From the NCBI GenBank assembly GCA_028671895.1, contig CM053795.1, positions 16,575,501 to 16,639,500 on the forward strand: a stretch of DNA of 64,000 nt, read 5' to 3'. The translations under genes and the position numbers were made by a program. Positions 49,869-61,800 of this stretch are shown here, in pieces. The notes under the pieces were generated by a model. The model did not search any database, was not told the DNA's origin, and saw nothing but the letters and a program-made list of their open reading frames with translations. The DNA is from Oenanthe sinensis. Its lineage: Eukaryota; Streptophyta; Magnoliopsida; Apiales; Apiaceae. Position 1 is the first letter of the stretch, and the number at the start of each line of letters is the position of its first letter.

Positions 49869-52800
49869 ATGGGTGATGATCATTGTATAAATCGAAATGG
49901 AAACGGACATGTAGTGTTAATGGAGGGGTTAAGTGTAAACAAAGATGATCCCTTGAACTGGGGTCTAGCGGCAGAGTCATTAAAAGGAAGCCATTTGGAT
50001 GAGGTTAGGAGGATGGTGGCTGCATATAGGAAACCGGTTGTGCGGCTCGGCGGTGAGGACTTGACTGTAGGGCAGGTGGCTGCTGTGGCAGTGGCGGCGC
50101 GTGATGTGAACGTGGTGTTGTGTGAGAGTACAAGAAGTGGGGTGAAAGAAAGTAGTGAGTGGGTGATGGAAAGCATGAAAAAAGGAACGGATAGTTATGG
50201 GGTTACTACTGGTTTTGGTGCAACTTCTCACAGGAGGACTAAACAAGGTGCTGCTCTTCAAAAGGAACTTATTAGGTACTCCCTGCACCCCATTTATTAC
50301 TATTTTTATTTTTAAAATTTTACGGATATTAAAAAAAATTATGAGATCGAGTTGCAAATTTTGGCTGCCTCGATTTGATCGATCTCGTGACAAACAAGAA
50401 TAGTACTAGATGATACATTGTGTTTATAAACCACGTACAACAAAGCTAACAATTCCTAACACTTTATACATATATTATCATAAACAAAAAGATCGAATCA
50501 ATTGTTTTTTAAGATCGATCACAGTTTTTTTTTAATAAGTAGGCTTATAGCCTTATAAATATGTTAGAGACGAGACTCACACCCGGGATGACAGAGAATA
50601 AACCGTTTACCACTTAGAGTTATCCAAACGCGCTCAAGTAGTTTGAGTTTTAAAGGAGTTATAAAAAAAATATTTTTCACTTGCATGAAAGTTTAATAAA
50701 AATCTAACAAGTGACTAATTATTTTCAATAATCTCACTAGTATAAAAATAATTTTGGTTCTTTTGGGCAACAATAAGGTACATGACTTATCTTGCTTACA
50801 GACCACTACAATGTCCAATGTAACACATGCCTGGAAAATTGTACCCAGGATCCAGTTTATTACACTAATATCAAACTGTTATTAATTATCACATACTATG
50901 AGTGATGCCCCAACTTTAATCATATTGCATGGGATTCTGATATCTCAATATTTAAATTATTTTTCCTGTATACTTAATTAGTAAATGTTTCACATTCTAG
51001 AAATCATATTTATGTAGAGGAATATTAATTTGGAATATGACAGATTTGGTCCAATTTCTATTATCTTCTAAACTGTGTCAGTTCCCAGTTTGTACGATGT
51101 CTGCTATGCATTTGCAAGAAATTAAGAGCCTATCTTCTGCTGTTTATCGTTGCATTAAATTCTGTGTTCTCCTGCTTTGATGAGATGAACGTGTCCATTG
51201 TAATGACACTGATAGATTCATCTTCTACTGAATGAACTTTAAAGTAACAGAAATCACAAAATCTCGACAGAATTAAATCTCAAGTCCACAGTTTTTTTTC
51301 TTAAGTTACATGTATGTTTTAAAATTTATATTCTCGAAAGAGGATTTGAAGACGTTTCCCTCCTAGAAGAGGGAGAAGTTGTGGTTCCACCGAGGTACCG
51401 CCCTTTGGTATCTAGTCGAGAGTTAAGGGGTTTGCATTTTAGGTCGGAGCGATCGACTGAAATTTGAAAGAAAATTTCTATATCTTTAACGACATTTTTT
51501 TTGGTGTAAGAAGCTATGAACATTTATGGAACTTAAGCAGTATAGATTTAGTTTATGCATAAACACACTGAGGAGTACCATAATCCTGAGCAGGTTCTTG
51601 AATGCTGGAGTATTTGGGAATGGAACAGAGACAAATCACACATTGCCTTATTCAGCAACGAGAGCTGCAATGCTTGTGAGGATCAACACTCTACTGCAGG
51701 GATACTCTGGCATTCGATTTGAGATACTAGAAGCCATTACTAAGCTTCTCAATAACAACATTACTCCCTGCTTGCCGCTTCGTGGAACCATCACGGCCTC
51801 AGGTGATCTAGTACCTTTATCATACATTGCAGGTCTTCTGACAGGTCGCCCCAACTCCAAGTGTGTGGGGCCAGCTGGGGAATTTCTCGACCCCTGTAGG
51901 GCTTTCCGTGTGGCTGGTATTGATGGGGGGTTCTTTGAGTTGCAACCTAAGGAGGGACTAGCATTAGTCAATGGAACGGCAGTAGGTTCAGGGCTGGCTT
52001 CTATGGTCCTTTTTGAGACTAATGTGTTGGCCCTTCTATCAGAAGTTCTATCAGCAATTTTTTGTGAAGTTATGCAAGGAAAACCAGAGTTTACGGATCA
52101 CCTGACACACAAGTTAAAGCACCATCCGGGTCAGATCGAAGCTGCAGCGATAATGGAACATATTTTAGATGGGAGTTCTTATGTTAAGGCAGCGAAAAAG
52201 TTGCATGAAATAGACGCTCTTCTGAAGCCTAAACAAGATAGGTATGCTCTTCGGACTTCACCGCAATGGCTTGGTCCACAGATTGAAGTCATTCGAGCAT
52301 CAACAAAGTCCATTGAGCGCGAGATCAATTCAGTAAATGATAATCCTTTGATTGATGTTTCAAGGAACAAGGCATTGCATGGAGGAAATTTTCAAGGCAC
52401 CCCAATTGGTGTGTCAATGGACAACACTAGACTAGCTATAGCTTCCATTGGAAAACTCATGTTCGCTCAATTCTCAGAACTTGTTAATGATTTCTACAAT
52501 AATGGTTTGCCTTCAAATCTATCCGGAGGACGAAATCCAAGTTTGGATTATAACTTTAAGGGTGCAGAGATTGCAATGGCATCATACTGTTCTGAGCTCC
52601 AGTTTCTTGCCAATCCAGTGACAACCCATGTGCAAAGTGCTGAACAACATAATCAAGATGTGAACTCTTTAGGATTGATATCTTCACGTAAAACAGCCGA
52701 GGCAGTTGATATATTAAAGCTCATGTCAGCCACTTACATAATTGCGCTTTGTCAAGCTATAGATTTGAGGCACCTAGAGGAGAATTTGAAAACCGTGGTA

Positions 52801-53343
52801 AAGAACACAGTGAGCCAAGTAGCTAAGAAGGTACTCATTGTAGGTCTGAATGGAGAACTCCATCCTTCAAGATTCTGTGAAAAGGATTTGCTTAGAGTGG
52901 TTGATCACGAATATGTTTTTGCCTATATTGATGATCCATGCAGTGCGGCATACCCGTTGATGCAGAAGCTGAGGCAAGTCCTTGTTGATCATGCATTGAT
53001 CAACACTCAAGGTTCGAACAAATCAGGTACTTCAATTTTCTTGAAGATTGAATCATTTGAGGAAGAACTAAAGACTCTCTTGCCCAAAGAAGTGGAGAGT
53101 GCAAGAAGTGCATTCGAAAGCGGAAATCTGGCAATCCCTAATAGGATCAAAGAGTGTAGATCTTACCCCTTATACAAATTTGTGAGGGATAATTTAGGAG
53201 CAGAGTATTTGACAGGAGAGAAAATTGGATCACCAGGGGAGGAATTTGATAAAGTTTTTACAGCAATTTGCGAGGGAAAGATTATTAATCCATTACTTCA
53301 GTGTCTCAAGGATTGGGATGGTACACCCCTTCCCATTTGTTAG
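49869..53343 (+). CDS. PAL: Phenylalanine ammonia-lyase
   Basis: Two exons, 49869-50275 and 51594-53343; 718 residues, the normal plant PAL length. The single intron splits an Arg codon, the conserved PAL intron site. The enzyme deaminates L-phenylalanine to trans-cinnamate, the entry step of phenylpropanoid metabolism, as a cytosolic homotetramer. The MIO cofactor triad A-S-G is at residues 204-206 in LRGTITASGDLVPLSYIAG. YGVTTGFGATSHRRT supplies the catalytic Tyr loop, and NDNPLID and FQGTPIGVSMDNTRLA are active-site regions. Phe137, in RFLNAG, marks Phe specificity; grass PAL/TAL enzymes have His there. The ATG at 49869 is chosen because the upstream in-frame extension begins with a non-ATG codon in the CT-rich 5' UTR. 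The gene appears intact. Confidence 0.97.
50276..51593 (+). other. PAL intron
   Basis: 1318 bp with GT-AG borders (ATTAG|GTACT, GAGCAG|GTTCTT). The interior is AT-rich. A stretch at about 50530-50650 (GGCTTATAGCC..., GACTCACACCCGGGATG) looks like repetitive DNA. No second gene seen. Confidence 0.85.
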
Positions 53344-54022
53344 CTAAATATTGCACCATACTTGTGTAATAGATGTTTCTATCAAGGCTGTGTGTAAGCT
53401 TGCTTCTTTATTATGGTCTACTTTCTGTAACAAAACATCTTGTTTCTTATTTTTTCTGTAATAAAAACTTATATTTAATGATATTTTCAAAAACTTTTCA
53501 CACTAATAAATTTTCACATTTTTTTATTGAGCGAAGGTTTAAAAATGGTAGTATGAGTAGTTCTATTTATCTTTCTTTTGCTTTACTTCTTGTCTAAAAC
53601 TCCGACACGAGCACGCGTGAATAAAAGTATACCCACCATACTTTTATTTTTTTCCATTATTACATTAAGGTTGAATATAAATTTGGTATACTTGGGAACT
53701 ACAAATTGAGATAACAAACAGACAAGCACACGGAGAATTAACGATGAAGTATAACTCTCAAGTTACAGCTATATAAAAATAGTTCCGGTTTGCCCAACTT
53801 CAGAGAGATGCAAGCAACTCTGAAGCTGATGATATCAGGAGTGTTTTAGATTTTTAGTCAATAAGAAATTCAGTAAGTAGATCAAGGGTCAAAAATTATC
53901 ATAAAACAAGTTCTATACAGCAGCATACGTTCAGTGCAACGTTTGACAAACATCACTGATATCCGTGATGCCGAAGCTTGAGCCTAGGCTAGACTAACTA
54001 AAGATTTAAAAAAATATCAAAT
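53344..54022. other. Convergent 3' region of PAL and the MOM1-like gene
   Basis: 679 bp between the two stop codons. It should hold both 3' UTRs; AATAAA-like signals (TAATAAAAAC near 53459) lie within the PAL trailer. No coding sequence supported. Confidence 0.6.
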
Positions 54023-57000
54023 TTAATCTTCATCTGATAAACAAACTAAATTAGTTGTTACATCTGGAGCGGCTGAGCTTGATGGCAAGCTAGGCCCAGC
54101 TTCAAATACAGAAAAATCTATCGAGTCTAACGTTGAACCCAAATCTGGCAAAGGTTCATCAAGTTTCTGTGTCCCATGTTGCTTACTAGCCTTGAGCAAT
54201 TCCTGAGTAGACTCTGATGTAATGGTAGGAGTTGACGATCCAGGTGGCAACATATCTTTTGCGGCATTAGACTGGGGTGATGATTTATTATAGACAGCAC
54301 TGGGATAGTTCGGTAGTATATTTGGGGCTGCTGAACATGGTGGAGCATGAGATGAAGATGCCGGCAGACTAGTTGGGGTCAGATGACTTGGCATCACACG
54401 CTGCGTAGATGTGTAATTTACAGATGATGCAGATCTGAAAGCCTGTAAATGTGGGGCAGGGGAACGGGCACGATTTTCATTTCCAACTCTGACATTCCCC
54501 ATCGAAGGGGTGATTGGATTTATCTGGGGTGGCCTTGTTGGAATGCTGGAGAAAAGAGCTGCTGATTGGTGAACAATTTGTAGTGGAGGTTGGTTACTCT
54601 GCTGACTGGAAGCAGAGTGAGCAACTGGTAAGGAGATGGGGGAAATCCTCGGCGAGGGCTGCAACAGCGGCTCTGTGTTCTTCTGATAGGTAGCTGCTTG
54701 ACAAGCTGAAGATGAAACAGAGACAGAGTTATTACCAGGCTCAGGCTGCTTCAGCAGAGTTGTATGCAGCTGTGTGGCTGCAGGTTGGCTACCTGAGGAT
54801 GAAGCTGTAACAGGTAAAATCCTCGTTCCATATTGTGACAGCAAAGCCGTATTCTGTTTATTGGATGCTGGAAGGCAAGCCGTAGAAGAAACAGTATTTG
54901 GGTGAAGCCTTGATGCAGACTGCGATCTGAGTGCTATATTCTGCTGACTGGCAGCAGGTTGCCCAGCTGAAGATGTACCAGCAACGGGGGATGACCTAGG
55001 TGCATCTTGCGAAGGTGACTGGTTTAGGTGTTGCACAAGACCAGGATGCCCAACTGCGGGAGAAGTGGCAAATTGAATATATAAATACCATCATGCATGA
55101 CCAATTTAAAAGAATCTTTGAACTTTGTATTCATTATTGACGACAAAGTTCTTGCAAAATATAGAAAGATCAAGAGCATGTTTCTAAAAATCCTGTGTTA
55201 AAAAATTATATGGCTACACCCTACCAAATAATTTTAACATGGAATGTGATACAAAGACATTCATACAATAAACTGGATATAACTCTCACGCCATTAATTA
55301 TTATATTATAGGTTTTTCTGGTTTCTTCTTAGAATATTTCTTATTTCAGTGAGCAATGCAATCATAAATAACTCAATAGAATATGTGTCTGCTTCAGAGG
55401 CTGCAACGAGCACAAGTTACTTTAGAAGCCCACTCATAAACATCCCAAGTCTGTCTAAAAAATCATGCATTTGCACATCTTCCATACAAAAGAGACAAGG
55501 AAATACAATAATCTGGGTCTCTGAATGATTCAATTTTCCTACATGGTAAATTTGGTATAAATAGAAGTTGTGTTATGAATTATGATTGTAAGCTGCAACT
55601 CGATATTTATAACAGCACTCCAAGTTCGAATCTTTAATTCATGAAACTGGGTATTAATTGATTCAGAATAAGTTAGCAGGGGTAAATGGGTAATTTTGGT
55701 AGTTATTTGTACCGTACCTGTGGGAAAAACATGTGTGAGATATTGGTGATTAAACAAAAGAATTTACGAGGCTAAAGACAATTAGAAAGGCCATCGGAAA
55801 CTGAACAGGGAAACCTCCACAATCATCTGAAATTCCTTCATAGCTATGAGGCCCATGACAGATTAGGGGAAGTGGGAGGAAGATTACTCACAACTCTGAG
55901 CACTGTTCGTAGAGCAGAGGGTTGGGAGACATCTCAATTGTTACAGTCAAACCATCTGTCACGATTAGCGCTGTAAATGAACCGAATTCTAACAGTTTTT
56001 TTTATCGAATTCAAGCAATTTCTTATCGAACAAAACAATGTTCGATAATATTATCGATGATATTATCGATAATATTATCGAACAGAACAATGTTCGATAA
56101 TATTATCGAACAGATTTTCTTGTCCGAACTCGAGTTCGATAACATATCATACCGAGCTTATCAAGTTCGGGCAGGGTCGAACTCGAACAATTATCGAACA
56201 GTTCGAAAATTTCGGTTAGTTTCTATAGATAGATTATAGATAACTCTAGTTCGGTTAAATACTCTTTTTATTAAATTGAAGATTCTAGTTCGGTTAGATA
56301 CTCTTTTTATTAAATTGAAGATTCACATAATGTTTGAAACTCGATTCGTTTGAAGCAAGGAAAAACTTATTAAAACAAAAGAAAGGCAAAACTTAATCCT
56401 ACATTTTAAAAATATTTAGTGGTTCCTTTTGGAAAGTGTGATTGTCTACTACTTTATCAAAGGAATCTTAGACTCTTAGTTGATTGGCTTGATGATAATT
56501 TGAATAGAACTGAGTACACCAGGAAACTAACAATTTTTCTTACATTTTTACCCAAAAAAAAGGCAATTATTTGAACAATCTAAGCCAATTACTTATTGCG
56601 CCTATGCAATTGCCTTCTATTGAGTGCCTAATGAATGTTCATATTGTTCAATTAATTAAAGGTTTAAAAAGGCTATTGATGGCCGTAGGGAAATTACCTT
56701 AAATCCGTAAGGATTATAGAGGGCATTATCAGAATAATTATCCTAATTTCTGGTTTTTTGTGTTTAAATGGTTTGTTATCTCCTGTCTATTATTTTTATC
56801 GTCCTTGTATTTTTTGGAGGGTTGAGTCACTGTCCTTCTATGATGCTCAGAATCTTTTAGAAGGATCCGACACGGACACAAATCAGTGTGTCAAGACTCG
56901 GGAACACGTTTTATAAGGATCGACACGGAAATTATCATTTTTAATATAATATGATACTTTTTATAAAAAAAATATCGATCATTTTATATAAAATAATATA

Positions 57001-58791
57001 TAAAATTTTGAAAAAGAGGGTGAAATAAAGACTTTATGTCTTCTCTTTCTCCTTTTATATCAATTGCACCTCTTTTCTTCGTATATTTTCTTCTTCTCTT
57101 TCTTTTATGAATGAGTTATCAAAATTAAAGATGAGATGGCATTCGGATCCGGATCCGGATCTAAGTGTCCGTGTCCATGTCGTGTCGACACAAATACGAT
57201 TGGGTTGGGTTCTCCGGAGAGTCCGAGTGTCCTTATTTTCTGGACCTCCGAGTGTCCTTATTTTCTGGAATGGATGCCATCTGGCATCCTATTCAATCAT
57301 AGGTAAGGTAGGTAAGGTGACGAGGAGAGGGAGTAGGGATAGGTGGCCGCATTCAAAAAATCAAAAAAGCGGATGATCAAGGTGTTGAATGTTGGACAAG
57401 TGTTGAACATGTGATGAGTAAGTAGTGGGATTAGGGGAAAGGCAGCGTTATGGCTTATCTTATCAGCCGTAAGGCTAGGGTATAAGGGTATAAGGGAGAG
57501 AGCCTACACCGAACGCGACCCATAACGATCCGGGTCTAGATCGACCCACAGCGGTCAGGTCAGGGTAGGTCAGGGTCACGTTCCAGAACGACCGAACTGG
57601 TTCATGGTTCAAGGATTCATGGACCGATCGATGCACGATAGCATGCACGATAGCGCAAGGAATGCAAATTGTCTTTCGGACATTAGAGGGCTCTATTAGA
57701 GAGCCATCAGTTATTATCCAAACATTAGGGTTGCAAGTGTGTGTGTAACATTAGGGCCAAATTGTCAATTGGCCTTGACTTGATTATAAATTTGTTGTAT
57801 TTGTTCATTAAGAAGACCCACACTCTCTACTCTCTAGGGTAATGCTCTCAAATGAGAATCCAAATTATTGTGAGATATGAGATCTAATCCTAGTCATTCA
57901 TTTAAATGTTTTATTACATCTCTCACCACTCATTAATCTTATTTACATCTTTATCAACTACCATCATCTTCAACTACCACCTCATATCCCCGGCCACCCT
58001 CTGGTCACCATTAACCACCACCTCCGACCTCCGACCTCCAGCCACCAGTTAAAAATCACCAACATCAAGATAAAATCACTAAATTTTAACCGAATCACCA
58101 CAAGCGAACCACCATATAACCACCACGCCTGCTCACCATGTGCACCACCACCCTCACCATGTGCACCACCACCAATAAAGTATTAACATTATGCAAAATT
58201 ACTATAAATCTAAGCAAAAAAACACTATTATCTAACAAAAATCACTGCACGTCTGCACCCACCATTAATCACCACCGTCACCGACGCCGCCGCCATCGCC
58301 GCCGCCACCCCCCCCCCTATACCTATACACCATCACTATCTACATAAATCACCGAATAAAAGTCGAAATAACCAAAAAAATAAAGCAAATCAACAAAAAC
58401 TGACACATAATCACCAGATATTCAATAAAATCACCAACGACGATTTCTTTGAATCAGAGTACATCACCCAGATTTACAGATCTGATATCATATATCCAAA
58501 CTCGCCGGAATAGAATGCCAGCGACTTGTAGGAATGAGAGGATAGGGGAGAGAGAAGAATCAACCGAATAGAGGAGGCTTGCAGGTAGAGATGGTTGGTG
58601 GCGGGTTGTGAGGAGAGGTCAGTGATGGGTTTGACTGTAAATTATGGTGGAAGGGGTAAGGAGGAAGGAGGTGGTGATGTTAGGAGATGAAGATGATAAG
58701 ATTTAAATGAGTGGCTCATATAAAAGTAGTTTTAAATTTGTGTGGTTGAGATTAGATCTCATATTAATAAGGGTTCTCATTTGAGCAATTG

Positions 58792-58888
<97 letters not shown>

Positions 58889-61800
58889 AGGGTAGGGGGA
58901 GTGAGAAATTGAACCCATGACCTTTGTCATGGAAGAGGGTGGCAAAAAAACCATCTAATAAATTATAATTAACTATTAGAAATAGGAATGTAGTGTCTCA
59001 TCTAGGGTACTACTACTATTAGGTAATTAGTTTATGTTTATATAGTTTGTCTTTTAAGTGCTTGATGCAGGTAAATGTGAAACATATAGCTTCATCAAAT
59101 ATAGTGAGATGCATCGGAAGATGAATTGTAAAACTTAGAAATAAATACATACTTTGGATTACTTGAATATTGAAAAAATTGCATGAGATTTGCTACTAAC
59201 TTTCACGTTCCACTACGAAAATTTCTTTTGAAGAATGTATACTTGTCCTGGAAGAAAATGGCAGATCCCCATATATGAGGATTACGTCTTTCTATAAAGC
59301 AAGGGAGAGCTAAATTATGATGATCAAAAAATCATAAATAGAAATTAATAAAATATGTTATCATTTGATAAATCAATTTGCTAATATCAGTTATTTACAT
59401 TGAGTTGAGTTCACTTTGATAGCATATAACAGGGTGAGAATAAAATGAAATTAGAACTATTTTTGGGCAAGCAGGCACAAAATTTTCCTAGCGTTCCTAT
59501 TTGATTCAACTTTATAAGAAGAGCTTCATGCCTTCATTCCTACTAATTCCAATCCTTTATTGCACCATTTCTTTCCCAAATCATACCTTCAGATATACTC
59601 AACCTCTTATAAATTTTCACTCCTAGTCTCCCCTACATTCTTCTTTTACACCTCTTATTTTCTTCATAAAATTTAATTTCACTCCTTCCAACTTGACCCA
59701 ACCTTAGTCTCTAAAACCCAACTCTTCGTAAGTGATTTGTACAAATTATTTAGTGGACCAAAAATGGTAATCATTGACCTTTCTAGTGGTGGAGAGGATC
59801 TGACTTGTCAGTGATTAATTTGTTAAAACAATAGACTTGGGGACTCTCAACTGCGGCTGTCAGAAAGTAACCAGGAGACCAGAACTGTTCTGCCCAGTTA
59901 CCACCATGTAATACAGAAGTCAGATATTGAGAAGTGAGACATCACAATTACATGGTAAAGGAGATGATTTGATAAATTTAGAAGCATTGTGGACTTCGAC
60001 ATGAGTAACTCTATGAATGTAGTAGTTGAGGCTATATAGCAGATTAAGTTGATTGCCAGACAAAACAATGTCTAGTCATGTCACCTCTCCTTTGAAAGTA
60101 ATAAACCGTGCTATAGCTAAAAGAAAAGGCACTATTCTAAGTATCGTCTTCAATAATTGCGTACCTTGTTGCATTCCTATGTATCTAGAAGGTTCCACGC
60201 ACTTGGACCTAAAAGCATCAGCCAGAATTTTATTCACGAGGACTTTGTTATGATTTTTATCAAGTTCTTTCTTCTTCCATTGGAATGCAGCTTCAGCATC
60301 CTTACATTTAGCTTCATAATTCCTACGAAGTTGAGCTATACTTTCTTCCAACTCGAATTTCAGTCTCATCTTCTGCTCAAGAAAAGTACTGTAAGTAATT
60401 ATGAAGTAAACAAAAAAACTATGAGAAAATATGATAAAACTTCAAAAAAAAACTTGTGCGCACTGACCAAATCTTCGTGAAGCTTTATAGCTTGTTCAGT
60501 TTCCTTACGAATCCCTTCCAGTTGATTCTGTAATGGGTCACTATATAAATTCAGCTTCGGGATTCGTGAAGGAACCTGGTTCTCAGCACGTGGTGGAAGG
60601 TCGCCAAATCCCTGAACATACATATTTACTCTCGTAGAAATCCCAGCTTGTCTGGGAAGCTCTATTGTACACTCATTGACTTGTTGAACAGGCTCAGAGT
60701 TCAATACATATGTCCCCATATTGAGTGGCTGATGATCAAGCATACTAGTAGATGGCAAATCAGGTTGATTTTGCCGAAGAGGCGTTTCTACCACATCAGT
60801 AGGGGAATGCAGTTCCACATTTGCCCCAAGATGTATATGAACTTGATTAGGGAGCTCTGTTGCGTGCTCAACCAACTGTTGCGGAATCTCATGTTGCTTG
60901 TCTGAAAGATGCCTCACTTGATCATCCACTAAATGATTTTCTTCCGCAATTCGACCAGCTAGTAAAAAAGCCTGACCTGAAAGCGCTATTGTATTCTCAG
61001 ATCTACTTTGGGGGGAAGTATCTCTTTCACTAGTTGATCTAGGAGCAGATCCACTAGTTAGAGGTGAATCAGTTGGACTGCAACCAGAGAGGAAAACTGT
61101 AGATATTTCAAATTGTGATTGCTTAGCATGTGAAACTTTTTCAGCCCCGGATACTTGCAAAGCTGAAACTTCAGCTTGATTACAAGCAGGAGATGAAGCT
61201 GGTTGCTTTTCAGAAAATTTTAACATCTCTGTGGAAGAAGAATCAACAACAGAGTTATTTGTTTCACCACTCCGGGAATGATTTTCAATAACATTTGGTG
61301 TTTCAGCGCTTACTCCGCCTACTCTATCATTCTCTCCATGAAATTCTACAGCAGGTATTTCCGGCTCTAAGGATTTGGTAGCACCAATCACTTTCTCTGG
61401 AATCCTTTTCAATGGTTTTGATAGAACCATTCCACCTGGCCCACTTGCCAGATTCTGTTCCGGGCTCTGATTTTTGGAGTGATACTGATTGCAAGGGCCA
61501 GTATTTTCATAAACGTTAGTGGAACTGCCTAATCTACTAGGCTGCTTACTTCTAGCAACTGACACATTTACTAATGCCATATTCTCGACCTCATCATCTT
61601 TAGCAGTTTGGTTTGGATCAGTTACACAAGTATTACCCGTCACCATCTCAACTATATTTATTTCACCTTCAAAAAGATCAGGAAGTCTAGACAGAGTTGC
61701 AACATCCTCAGAAACATTCGGAGACCCATTTTCACCAGCTCGAGAGTATCCCGCCTCATTCTGAGCACCAGATAGATGCAAAGGCAACTCATTTTGACCA

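Noticed and set aside
51526..51593. Coding extension before PAL exon 2
   Set aside because: Intron sequence; the acceptor GAGCAG|GTTCTT restores the split Arg codon and the RFLNAG motif.
58138..58347. ORF with HRRRRHRRRH
   Set aside because: CCN-rich interior of an inverted-repeat element inside the MOM1-like intron.
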